Of a stretch of DNA of 64,000 nt, positions 51,945 through 61,176 are shown one piece after another. The stretch spans positions 2,728,001 to 2,792,000 of the forward strand of contig OX596336.1 in NCBI GenBank assembly GCA_951394405.1, in the 5' to 3' direction. The stretch's first letter is position 1, and every line of letters starts with the position of its first letter. The notes below the pieces were generated by a model that saw only the letters and a program-made list of their open reading frames with translations, ran no database searches and was not told the DNA's origin. The DNA comes from Coprinellus micaceus. Taxonomy: Eukaryota; Basidiomycota; Agaricomycetes; Agaricales; Psathyrellaceae. The position numbers were made by a program, and so were the translations under genes.

Positions 51945-54900
51945 TCATCCAATACCCACTGGCGGTGGGTGACGATATTGGAACCCGAATGAGAATGCGG
52001 GCGGGTTCTCCATCAAGAATCCGATGAACTCTCGCAGAAAGCGAGGAATCCGATCGAGGGTTTCAAGCACTCCGCAGTGTGTGAAGATATGACACCGGGT
52101 TTGTGTCGGGTGACCGCACTCACATTCATGAGTGTCGTGGCCTGGAATGTTAAACCGTCGATAGTACTCGCCTATCGGGGCATGATTGAGAACGGCCCTG
52201 GCGAACCTCGCACAGAGTATGTTGTCCTCGTTGACATTACGTAGCCACGTACCGCCATTGGCGTACGTGGGACGAAGAGGCTTCCCCTTGGGGTCGCTGA
52301 ACACCAGGAACTGGTGTCCGAGGTAGTCAGGGTCGCGGGCCATAGTGGTCCACGCATCCAACGCTGAGTCGGCAACGTGCTTGCGCACGCCATCCAACGA
52401 AGTTTCCGGCCTTTCCCCTAACACGATAGGAGGGAGGCTGCGGGCACGAAGATGTGCCTGATATTGAATCCCCCATTCCAACTTGGAGGGGACCTCAACA
52501 AACATAACCTTGCGGTCAGGGAACCCTGACAGCCAGGTGACTAGCTTCCGGCATACGGTAAGCGAATGAGCCTGCCCAGAATGAACAGACGGATCTACCG
52601 CTCGTTTTGCCATGGCAATAGAGTCGGTGAAGATGACTATCCGGTCGCAATCCTCGAGGGACGAACCCTTAAGAACTGCATTCCGGATCGCAAAGAGCTC
52701 GGCGTCAGACGCCAGCACCTTGCCCACTGCCCAAGCAGACGAGCCAGAGAGGTCGACCGGGCCTTCGAAGACGAAAGCCGCAGTCGCATGATGCCTGGTC
52801 GATGTCTTGGGAACAGACACATCCGTCCCAAAACACACCGTACGCGGTTGCCCACGTGCGACGTTGAACAGGGTATTGAGTTCGGTACGCCTCTGGTTGA
52901 GGGGTTCCTCACCATAGGTATCGTACTCATTGAATTTGACCTGAGCCTCAAAGAGGTCCATAAGTCGAAGACCTGGCAAGGCCTCCTCCGCAACGGGGGA
53001 GAAGACCTCCATGAGCGAACCCAGATTCTTGGCCGTCTGAGTAATCGCATCACGCACCTTGCCCTGCTTCTCGAGTGGAAGCCAGACCGATGAACCGTAA
53101 TGTGGGTCGGCACCCTTCCGGAACTCCTCGGGTAAGAGGGAGCGGAGAGGGTGCGTTTCCGAGAGTGTCGCCGTCCTGAAGACCGCCCGTTGAGACAGCT
53201 TTCGAAGATGAAGACGAATGGGAGGGAGGCCTGCAAGGCACTCGACTCCCCCGGTAGGAGACGTGCGAAACGCCCCCACAATCCAGCATGCGGCTTTACG
53301 CTGCATGGTGGTCAGAGCTTTGAGGGCGCCAATGTTCTTGGCTCCCTCGTAGTACCAGAGTCTATGTCCGTACGTTGCAACCGGGAGGACGCAGGCACGG
53401 AATAAGATCCGTTTGTTCTTGGGAGTTAACCCTCGAGTAGAATTGCCCAGCATTCTCATCGCCATTACAGTGGTGAGTGCTTTGCAAGTGTAGTATCGTA
53501 CGTGCTCCTGGAAAGTGAGCTTCCGATCAAAATAGAAACCCAAGTATCTCCAAAACTTCTTGGGTTTGAGAGGGGTGTCCCCTGTAAAGGGGGCGAACCC
53601 AAGGTCGATAGGGCGATCCCAACCGGAATGTGCTCTACTGAAGTGGAACAGCTCGTTCTTGGTGTGTTCCATCACCAAGCCCGCTGCCGTGAATAGGTCG
53701 AACATAACCGCGTACGCATGGCGAAGCATCACGCAGTTCGTTGCGATGTCTGGAGACTGAGCCGCGAAGGATCCGTCATCCACATAAGATATGAGGGTGG
53801 TGCCGAGGCCCCGCTCTCGTATGCGATACAGCTTCATGATAGGAGCTACGATAAGTGCGGATAGGACTGGGGACAGGGCAGAGCCCTGGCCCACTCCAAC
53901 ATCTGCACGAAATGGTTCCGAGGTGTAGTTGTTCCACACGTAGGACGTGTGTCTCTCCACCAGGTAAGATTTAAAGAAGGCCACCACCCGAGGGTGGAAG
54001 CCCATCTTGCGAAGTACCTCGAGCAGGAACTCGTGGTTGATTGAGGGGAAAAACTGAGCGATGTCGAAGGCCAACACGCTCGTGTGATACCCCTTGGCCC
54101 ACCCTGTGCGCACTAAGTGTGTCAGGTATAGGCCGGCGTCTTCGGTGGAGCGCTGACGCACCCCTCCCATCTGATTAGGATCGACAAGATCATACTTGAT
54201 CATATCGAACTGAAAGCGGTTGGAAATCATCTTTTCAACCAATTTGCCGAGGGTGTTCAGGAGCACGATGGGCCTGAACGCCTTCGGCGTTGAGTAGGAC
54301 GGTTTATTCGGTTTAGGGATAATAACTGATACCGAGTCCTTGAAGTGTTTCGGCCAATGCCCCACCTCCATGCATGCGTTGGCCAGATCGATAATGAGAC
54401 GCTCGCACTCGGGTGCGGCGAGGATGTACTTCAGGTGAGCCCACGTTACATGGTCAGGACCTGGCGCGGAGCGTGACAAACACGCCTGGAGTGCCTCACG
54501 CAACTCCAAAGAAGAGAACACGGGCCACTCTCGGACATCGAGGTCCTCCAGCGGTTCCAGTACACTCGTATCGATCGGACGATCGTTGGCCGCGTTGTAA
54601 GTGCCGTGCAGGGCACCCCAAAGTTGACCGAGTTCGTGACAAGGCTCTCCGTTGAACTGGATAGCCTCGCTCGGAGGGTTTTTGCGCTCCTTGATCCAGG
54701 ACATAAGATCCCAAGGACGTGCATGAGTTTCTGAGATATCTTTGATGCGCTCATCAAAGAACTCGCGCTTGGTCTTTCTTACAACAGACCGGAATGCACG
54801 ACGGGTCTCCGGGGAGTTATCCCCTTGGTACTCGTCATACGCCTTTTGACACTCTTCATCCCACCACTTCTTGGAGTGAGGAGTGACGATGTACTCTTCA

Positions 54901-55829
54901 GAGTGGGCAAGCCAAGCTCTGTTGAATACGTCCACGATAGCAGAGGAGAGGGAGTCAATCCCCTCTCTGGTATCGAGGTCGTGTACGCCGTTAAGCGCTG
55001 GCAAATCTTGCATGACTTGCACTAAGAATTCCGTCTCTGAATCCGACTTGGGTTTCAGAGTACGGCCTTGGATCCTCTCGACCGCGTGGTTGAGGTGGAT
55101 GACAGAGGTGAGCGGAACATGGTCCGACTCTCCTTGGAGGGGAAGGTTCCGGAGCGGAGCACTCGCGATAACCTCAGGAGGGGGAAGGAACACCAGATCT
55201 ATGATGGACCTGATGTTCTCATCGGCTCGGGACACAAAGGTAGGCCCGATGTTCTGGGGTGGAGCGTACTCCAAGCCCAGAGTAGCAGCAGTGTCCAAGA
55301 GGAGCACCGCCTTCGCCCGGTGGTGAGCGACTTCGTCGTCCCACTGGCTCGAGTGACAATTGAAATCCCCTGACATATGATGTAGCTGGGGAAGTCGATG
55401 CGCTCGATCAGCAATGAGGTCAATTCCTCTGTGCTGATCGGCGGAGTAAACGTTCATGAGATGAATAGGTTCATTCCCTACAAAGAGGGAAATGATCATA
55501 ACATCCCGATCGTCGATAAGGTCTCGACGGTACGTCGGACGCATAGTGTCCAGACGTCTAGAAATATAGGTTAAAACACGAGGCTTTATCCCAGGGGCCA
55601 CGGCCGGCGCGAGGCACGACCATTGTGGGTGACGAGGTGAGCCAATCACCTCGGAGCCCTCCTTATCCGTAGCTGAGGGGGCATGTCTTATCAGGTGCCA
55701 GGGCGGCTCTTGGAGAAAGAGAACATCGAATTTATTACATTCACGTTCGAGGAATACATTCAGAGACTCATAGGACTTCGCAATGTTAAAAGTACAAACA
55801 CGTAGTTTACTGATTAGCGATCTAACCAT
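51945..55829 (-). CDS. B4 ORF2: endonuclease, reverse transcriptase, RNase H polyprotein
   Basis: Intact 1,294-residue frame. Its ATG overlaps the ORF1 stop as TAATG, the arrangement used for termination-reinitiation in the insect LINE SART1. Endonuclease: FNIAKS, QEPPW, GDFNCHS 154-157, GESDHVPL. Reverse transcriptase: PKPNKPSYSTPKAFRPIVLLN, AFDIAQFFPS, GQGSALSPVL, ISYVDDGSFAAQ. RNase H: FGTDVSVPKTS (family consensus FGTDASVP), ASDAELFAIR, VIFTDSIAMAK, RKHVADSALDAW. C-terminal cluster CECGHPTQTRCHIFTHC. It nicks target DNA and copies the element RNA onto it. Confidence 0.94.
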   Translation of the reverse strand: MVRSLISKLRVCTFNIAKSYESLNVFLERECNKFDVLFLQEPPWHLIRHAPSATDKEGSEVIGSPRHPQWSCLAPAVAPGIKPRVLTYISRRLDTMRPTYRRDLIDDRDVMIISLFVGNEPIHLMNVYSADQHRGIDLIADRAHRLPQLHHMSGDFNCHSSQWDDEVAHHRAKAVLLLDTAATLGLEYAPPQNIGPTFVSRADENIRSIIDLVFLPPPEVIASAPLRNLPLQGESDHVPLTSVIHLNHAVERIQGRTLKPKSDSETEFLVQVMQDLPALNGVHDLDTREGIDSLSSAIVDVFNRAWLAHSEEYIVTPHSKKWWDEECQKAYDEYQGDNSPETRRAFRSVVRKTKREFFDERIKDISETHARPWDLMSWIKERKNPPSEAIQFNGEPCHELGQLWGALHGTYNAANDRPIDTSVLEPLEDLDVREWPVFSSLELREALQACLSRSAPGPDHVTWAHLKYILAAPECERLIIDLANACMEVGHWPKHFKDSVSVIIPKPNKPSYSTPKAFRPIVLLNTLGKLVEKMISNRFQFDMIKYDLVDPNQMGGVRQRSTEDAGLYLTHLVRTGWAKGYHTSVLAFDIAQFFPSINHEFLLEVLRKMGFHPRVVAFFKSYLVERHTSYVWNNYTSEPFRADVGVGQGSALSPVLSALIVAPIMKLYRIRERGLGTTLISYVDDGSFAAQSPDIATNCVMLRHAYAVMFDLFTAAGLVMEHTKNELFHFSRAHSGWDRPIDLGFAPFTGDTPLKPKKFWRYLGFYFDRKLTFQEHVRYYTCKALTTVMAMRMLGNSTRGLTPKNKRILFRACVLPVATYGHRLWYYEGAKNIGALKALTTMQRKAACWIVGAFRTSPTGGVECLAGLPPIRLHLRKLSQRAVFRTATLSETHPLRSLLPEEFRKGADPHYGSSVWLPLEKQGKVRDAITQTAKNLGSLMEVFSPVAEEALPGLRLMDLFEAQVKFNEYDTYGEEPLNQRRTELNTLFNVARGQPRTVCFGTDVSVPKTSTRHHATAAFVFEGPVDLSGSSAWAVGKVLASDAELFAIRNAVLKGSSLEDCDRIVIFTDSIAMAKRAVDPSVHSGQAHSLTVCRKLVTWLSGFPDRKVMFVEVPSKLEWGIQYQAHLRARSLPPIVLGERPETSLDGVRKHVADSALDAWTTMARDPDYLGHQFLVFSDPKGKPLRPTYANGGTWLRNVNEDNILCARFARAVLNHAPIGEYYRRFNIPGHDTHECECGHPTQTRCHIFTHCGVLETLDRIPRFLREFIGFLMENPPAFSFGFQYRHPPPVGIG

Positions 55830-58138
55830 TAAACAGGACGTGATTGAGCGATTTGCCTGCCATGTTGTTGAATAACATGTACCTTGGCATAGAGAGAATC
55901 GATCTTGGAACGATCGAAACGAGCGGTCCAGAACTCACACCACCGATCCGTGGCGATGTGACCTTCCTTGTGACAATTGATGCACCTCCGAGTGTGAGGG
56001 CAGGCGGTGACCTCCGGGGGGGTGGGGTCGATAGGAGGGTTAGCCTTGGGCTGACCCTTGCAGCACGTCGCATGCGAGCGATGCTCGTGTTCGCGATGAG
56101 GCTGGCCGCAGATTGGGCACCGTGCGTGAGCTCGGCATCCGACAGTAGGGTGACCCCAACGCCAGCAATTCTGGCAGAGAGGGACACCGGGTTGGGGGGT
56201 TGCTCCACGAATGAAGCACTCCCTCCCGAGGACGATGATGCGCTTGTCGATCAAGCACTTCGCGCGGGACCCGTGTTGGGAGTCCCAGATGTTGAAGTAG
56301 GCCGTGGCAGAAGTGCTGCGGTCCGACTCCTTGATAACCCGAGGCATAGCCGTCAGGTGGATGTAGACAGAGAGAGGGGAGGCCTCGAGGGCGGTCCTGA
56401 TATCTCCGGCGGTAGTGACGTCGCCGCTCGCGTTGCGGTAACGAGGACAGCCGACGATCTTGAGGTAAGACATCGACGAAGGGAGACCCGCCCAGATCTT
56501 CTTGGCGAGGTCGGGATAGGCGGCATGTAGCCATCCGCGAATGACGTCGAGGTCGTTCTCGGACGGTACTTCCGTCGTGGTGAGGGCCCAGCCCCCAGTG
56601 GTGTTGCTCCCGGAGAGGATGCGAATCCTCGATTGGCGGACTTCGAGAGCTGTGTTGAGACCGCCTTGCACGGTTTCCCAAGGAGGGGCGGGGGCCTTGA
56701 CGCCCTCGCCGAAGATGACGATGACTTGCCTTCGAGAAGGCCCGTCGATCGTAAAAGGAGCCTTCACGGGCTTCTTCTTCTTCGACTTCGAAGAACCAGA
56801 AGTGCCGGAGGGCGAGGGGTTCGCGTCCACCATCTTCGCGATGGAAGCCGCGGGGAGATCGGGGCGAGCCTTTGCCAAGATGGCAGCGGACTCAGCCTTG
56901 GAGAGGTTGGCGGCCTTGCGTGCAACGACGACGAAGGTTTGCCGGGCCTTGGGTTTTGTCGCCCCGGCCCGAGGGCCAGCAGGGAGACCTCCACCCGAGG
57001 GAGGACGCTGGAACGGGACCGTCGGTCTAGCCGGTTGGGCGTGGACAGGGGTCGCTCCAGCGATCGGAAGGGTGGGCCGGTCCTCCGGGCCTTTTGCGGG
57101 CTTGGGGGGAGCGGCCGGAACTTTAGCCTTGCCCTTCTTCCGGGACGCCGCTGAGAACGGACGACTCGGATCAGGGGCCGGGGCCGGAGGTGGGGCTTGG
57201 GCCGGAGCCTGGGCCGGAGCGACGTCCAGATCCATCGCCGATGCCGCCGGAGCGGGCCGGGTCTGGTCTGTGCGCTGGGTGGGAGTTGGGGGTCTAAACA
57301 CCCTACGCCGCACCGTGGGATTTTCCCCCTGATCGTCCCAGTCAGAGGGCTGGGGATCGGAGAGGAGAGAGAAATCGTCGGCGTTGGACAGTTGTCCGCC
57401 CGCCGGGAAGAGTTGCTCCTGCGCCAGGGGCGCGTAGACCGTAGGAGGGTCGAGAGCGATAGAGTCAGCCCAGGTAGAACCCCGGACTGCAGCAGTCAGC
57501 CTATCGAAGGCCGACGAGATGAGGTCGACTTCTTCCACGGCCATGTCTTCCGTTTCCGCGTCCTGGGACGGCGGGGGAACGTCATGGTCGAGGAAGTAGG
57601 CGGCGAGGAGGTGGAGGGCGTCAGAGGCCTCTCGCAGGGATGTGATAGACCTCGTAGGTACAATCGTCGAGGCCCGACTGAATGTATCCTCCGTGGTCGG
57701 AGCTCCCGGCTCTTGACGCATCATCTCCAAACTCGCAGAGCCCCTAGGGGTCTGCGACACCTCTGCTTGGGCGGCTTCCAGGCGAGCCTGGAGGACCTGA
57801 GCAGAGAGCGGAAGTGTGTTCAACGGATCTTCATCATCTCCATCCGTTGAAGCACGAGAGGGGGGCCTGACCGTTCCTCGCTGGGAGGGAACGTCCGGGC
57901 GATAGCGGTCCCTGGTGGAGGACGCGCGAGGTTGAGACGACCCGAAAGACACCCCCGACTCCGTAGAGACGGTAGATGCCGCACGGGCGGTCGGAGTGCG
58001 CTGGTGCCTGCCCCCAGGGGAGGTGGCACGCGAGTGAGGAGGAGGGAGAGTCTCGGGAGGCTGAGCCCGCGATCGAGATCGAGCGCCCGGGGGCGACGAC
58101 GACGACCGGGGCGGGTCGCGGCGGTGCGGTGTTGACAT
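55829..58138 (-). CDS. B4 ORF1: Gag-like zinc-knuckle protein of family B
   Basis: Intact 769-residue frame from ATG 58138 (MSTPHRRDPPRSSSS); the preceding codon is TTG. Pro/Ser/Ala-rich N-terminal half, Lys-rich patch SKKKKPVK, conserved segment RQVIVIFGEGVKAP to SSMSYLKIVGCPRYRN, then three Cys/His clusters from about residue 655: CQNCWRWGHPTVGC, CPICGQPHREHEHRSH and CINCHKEGHIATDRWC. Overall order matches family A ORF1, but similarity is clear only in the C-terminal half. Confidence 0.92.
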   Translation of the reverse strand: MSTPHRRDPPRSSSSPPGARSRSRAQPPETLPPPHSRATSPGGRHQRTPTARAASTVSTESGVSFGSSQPRASSTRDRYRPDVPSQRGTVRPPSRASTDGDDEDPLNTLPLSAQVLQARLEAAQAEVSQTPRGSASLEMMRQEPGAPTTEDTFSRASTIVPTRSITSLREASDALHLLAAYFLDHDVPPPSQDAETEDMAVEEVDLISSAFDRLTAAVRGSTWADSIALDPPTVYAPLAQEQLFPAGGQLSNADDFSLLSDPQPSDWDDQGENPTVRRRVFRPPTPTQRTDQTRPAPAASAMDLDVAPAQAPAQAPPPAPAPDPSRPFSAASRKKGKAKVPAAPPKPAKGPEDRPTLPIAGATPVHAQPARPTVPFQRPPSGGGLPAGPRAGATKPKARQTFVVVARKAANLSKAESAAILAKARPDLPAASIAKMVDANPSPSGTSGSSKSKKKKPVKAPFTIDGPSRRQVIVIFGEGVKAPAPPWETVQGGLNTALEVRQSRIRILSGSNTTGGWALTTTEVPSENDLDVIRGWLHAAYPDLAKKIWAGLPSSMSYLKIVGCPRYRNASGDVTTAGDIRTALEASPLSVYIHLTAMPRVIKESDRSTSATAYFNIWDSQHGSRAKCLIDKRIIVLGRECFIRGATPQPGVPLCQNCWRWGHPTVGCRAHARCPICGQPHREHEHRSHATCCKGQPKANPPIDPTPPEVTACPHTRRCINCHKEGHIATDRWCEFWTARFDRSKIDSLYAKVHVIQQHGRQIAQSRPV

Positions 58139-58272
58139 CAACGATGTCGAATGCGAATGTTGTACCGGTATCGAGTGAACGACGTCTTCCTATGTGTCGA
58201 GTAGCGAAGGATGCGAGGTGGAGAGTGTGCGGCCCAAAGAGGAAGGTGGTGGTACGAGATCAAGAAGCGGCG
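58139..58272 (-). promoter_or_regulatory. 5' UTR of B4, presumed internal promoter
   Basis: The first roughly 45 nt (CGCTTCTTGATCTCGTACC onward, through ACCACCTTCCT and GGGCCG) match the family A leaders closely, whereas the remainder diverges. That makes this block the likely shared promoter or RNA start signal. Confidence 0.55.
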
Positions 58273-58285
58273 GGTCGGAATATAG

Positions 58286-59199
58286 TGCTCGCTCAAGGGT
58301 GACACCTCGAAAGCACTGTCGATGTCAGAGTAGACCGTTAGGTTACCCCCGACTTTGTATTTTGGAACACCATGTATCGCGAGATAACTGGTGGACTGCG
58401 GAAGCCCGACCCACAAGTTGTGGGACCAGGCTGGGAGGACTTGGGTGATCCAACCGCGTGCGGCATTTAAGTCGCGCTTGTTTGGAACATCCGTTGTTCG
58501 AAGACTCCAACCCCCATAGGCCTGACTGCCTGAGAGGACTCGGAGCTCTGATCCAGCACGTTGAAGGATGTCGTTCATCCCCCTCACGACGAACCTGCTG
58601 TTGATCTTGGGAATCTGACCATCCTTCTTGTTGAAGAGGACCATGATCTGCGTGCGAGGCGGACCCTTGGTCGTAGAAGGAGGGATCACCGTCTTCTTCT
58701 TCTTCTGCTTCTTCCCGCTTGAGACGGGGCCAGCAGAGATCGGAGGAGGGTGAACCTGAGGTAGGGGAGGTACAGGGCCGCCATTGATAACCTTGGCAAT
58801 CTGCATTGGAGTTAAATCAGGTCGAGCCTTCCCCCACATGGCGGCAGCCTCGACGTAATTCATTTTCGTCTTGCCTCCCTTGGCAACGACATTCCACGGC
58901 CTGAGGGCCGATGGTTTAGGGATAGGCTTCTTAGGGCCGACCGGGAGGCCGACTCTCTGGAAGGGGACGGCGGGGGCTTTAGGCTGCGGCCTTGGGCCTC
59001 CGTCGTGCACACACTTCCGTGTAGCCGCAGAGAACGGGAGGCTCAGGTTCGGGCCAGGTACGGCCGGTCCCTGAGCATCCCGAGAATCTTCGGGGCGTCC
59101 CTCCACAGGGGCAGGACGTTCCGGGATGGGGTCTTGGTCCACCTGGATGGGCGAGCCAGTTGGTCCACGCTTGCCGCCCCCAGGGGGGACGACATGCGC
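58286..59199 (-). pseudogene. A10 ORF1, middle part, 5' truncated
   Basis: An open minus-strand frame from GSPIQVDQDPIPERPAPVE through FSAATRKCVHDG, the Lys patch, NDILQRAGSELRVLSG and VYSDIDSAFEVSP to the B4 insertion site. Short-subtype ORF1. The sequence loses all LINE similarity at about 59199. Confidence 0.87.
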
Positions 59200-59404
59200 A
59201 CCTCAGTCACATGGATGTGGGTACCCCTAAGGTATGCACTTTGTACCGGAGTGGGTGCCTTAGAAGGTGACCTCCCCTGGATTGATCCAGGCTTGGACCT
59301 GTGGATCCTGGACTGGATCCTGGATGGCCTGGTCTATTTTGGGTCCAGTCCAGTCCATTGGTTGGCTGGATTCTTGTCTGGACAGAACCATGCTGGACTG
59401 GATT

Positions 59405-59438
59405 AGTGTGACATGTCACACTCTGGACTTCTGTCCAG
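59405..59438. repeat. 18-bp palindrome followed by a 6-bp-stem hairpin
   Basis: AGTGTGACATGTCACACT (59405-59422) is a perfect palindrome. CTGGAC-TTCT-GTCCAG (59423-59438) follows immediately as a perfect hairpin. TGTGACA is a common start for fungal LTRs, so an LTR edge is possible. Confidence 0.85.
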
Positions 59439-59520
59439 CCAAAAGTCCAGACCAGGGGCTGGATCCATCCACCCCTTTTTGGACCAGGTCCAGCTTTAAA
59501 TAGCCAGGGGGTGTCTGACC

Positions 59521-59795
59521 TAATGCCATCAGTGACATCATGGCTGTCAGGCACAGGTACCAGATTTGATGGCAGATAACCTTGCCATCAAATGACATCA
59601 TAGATCTCAGGAACAGGTACCAGATTTGATGGGACACAATCTGTCCATCAAATGACATCACAGATCTCAGGAACAGATCCCAGATTTGATGGCAGATAGC
59701 CTTGCCATCAAATGATGTCACAGATCTCAGGAACAGGTACCAGATTTGATGGACAGCTTATGTCCATCAAATGACATCACTTATGTCATGACATT
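59521..59795. repeat. 60-bp tandem repeat array with built-in hairpins (about 4.5 units)
   Basis: Units start near 59521, 59581, 59641, 59701 and 59761 (last spacing 59). Each carries CCATCAAATGACATCA, then GATCTCAGGAACAGGTACC, then AGATTTGATGG. ATTTGATGG at the end of one unit is the reverse complement of CCATCAAAT at the start of the next, so every junction can fold into a 9-10-bp stem. Units differ by a few bases, so the array is not freshly amplified. Confidence 0.93.
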
Positions 59796-60976
59796 ACACT
59801 CATTTAGATAAGGGCAAGCAGAACTCGTGGCTCTCTATCTCTGTCAGTTTTTATCCAATAAGGAAGCTCTGGGTACCATTAGAAAGCATTCCTTTAGGGC
59901 TTTCCAAAATCCTTAATGGCATGGGAATTCATTGTTCCCACCCATGCCAGAATGTGTTTTAGCTTCAAATCTGTGTTTTCTATCATGTGTTGTGTACTTT
60001 ACCAGAGATTAACAGCCATATGGGGTTGGTTTCAGGCCAGAGAATAAGGTGGCACATTATATACACTAATCCTGGGGTACTTATGACCCACTCTTCCATT
60101 GTCCAGCCATAGTATGCCACAATTGAATGTAACACACAAGTTGTATGATATCTGAGCTGTGCTGTGTAGACAAGAGAAAATATGTTTTATGAGCCATACT
60201 GGAAGTTATATAGACTGAATTGAGTGGGAAGATGAAGTAATAACACCACAATCTGCAAGCAGCATAGCATGCACTTGTCCCAAACAAGACAGGCGAGTTT
60301 TTATTATTTCGCTATTTATGGCAGCCATGAATGTTCCCACGCCATATAAAATACCAATATAGAAATAAAATCTGATTCTGAGGAGAATACAAAAGACCCC
60401 AAGGCAAACGGATCACACACTCAAAAGATATAGAAGAAACTGTTGTTTTGCAACAAGACATTCTAAAAATGCTATGAGCAACTACTCAAAGTCAGTCAAA
60501 ATGTGGTGCTCCATCCATATCTCTGCACCCCCTGATCCGTTTTCCTTCCGGTTTTTTGTTTTCTGCTCTATTTTTGATTCTGATTCTATTTCCCACAAGT
60601 GGCAACTTTCCCACAGCTGCCTTCATGATGATTTGGCATGCATACTGTTATAATCACCACAATTGTGCTTCTTTCTTTGTGTTGTGCTTCCAATTTTAAA
60701 GTGTGGAGGAAAGTCACACCATGGTATAGTGTATAAGCACTCTAACCATCATTTATATGCCCCATATCTTCCAGAAGCATCCTGTATTGCTGGTAATTTT
60801 GATACTACCACAACAATTGTGTAAGTAATGAACAATTTGGGCTTTTGGGATTGATTAAGAGGATTTGGAGAGGTGTGATGCTATTGATTTGGTAGTTCTT
60901 GCTGGTGTCTTTAAGTTCCACAAAAAAAATTGGGCCAAAAATTGTATATTAAGGGCAAAAGCTGAGCTTGCAAACT

Positions 60977-61176
60977 NNNNNNNNNNNNNNNNNNNNNNNN
61001 NNNNNNNNNNNNNNNNNNNNNNNNNNNNNNNNNNNNNNNNNNNNNNNNNNNNNNNNNNNNNNNNNNNNNNNNNNNNNNNNNNNNNNNNNNNNNNNNNNNN
61101 NNNNNNNNNNNNNNNNNNNNNNNNNNNNNNNNNNNNNNNNNNNNNNNNNNNNNNNNNNNNNNNNNNNNNNNNNNNN
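60977..61176. other. Assembly gap (200 N)
   Basis: Exactly 200 undetermined bases, a likely placeholder length. The gap hides the 5' boundary of A12. Confidence 0.99.

Larger units (their letters stand above)
51483..58272 (-). mobile_element. LINE B4: full-length family B element with both ORFs open
   Basis: A 6.8-kb complete copy: 5' UTR 58272-58139, ORF1, ORF2, 3' UTR 51944-51512 ending GAATTC, and an A-tail seen as a T-run 51483-51511 with one C. The right-hand (5') terminus carries CGCTTCTTGATCTCGTACC. Flanked by a near-perfect 13-bp duplication in A10. This is the only LINE here with both termini, a duplication and two uninterrupted ORFs. One C/T difference in the duplication shows it is not brand new. 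Confidence 0.94.
45739..59199 (-). mobile_element. LINE A10: family A remnant carrying A11 and B4
   Basis: Minus-strand pieces: 59199-58273 (ORF1 middle, 5' truncated at GGGKRGPTGSP codons), 51482-50912 (ORF1 C-terminus, ORF2 ATG at 50943) and 46805-45739 (ORF2 residues about 20-375). B4 separates the first two pieces with a duplication. A11 separates the last two, with about 20 bp of A10 lost. The 3' half of ORF2 and the 3' UTR are absent; B3 follows instead. Confidence 0.82.
59200..60976. other. Non-LINE, AT-richer sequence without recognisable genes
   Basis: The only sizeable stretch outside the three element families. 59200-59500 is dense in TCCAG/CTGGA words and includes an 18-bp palindrome and a hairpin. 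59521-59795 is a 60-bp tandem array. 59800-60976 is AT-rich with A-runs and short frames that I do not support as coding. TTTAAATAG near 59497 resembles a TATA element. It could hold an old LTR or miniature element, or be intergenic DNA. Confidence 0.6.

Noticed and set aside
59521..59795. CRISPR array
   Set aside because: The period is 60 bp with no unique spacers, the whole unit is repeated, and the setting is eukaryotic.
59800..60976. Host gene with introns in the AT-richer stretch
   Set aside because: No frame with recognisable protein motifs and no convincing splice-framed ORF.
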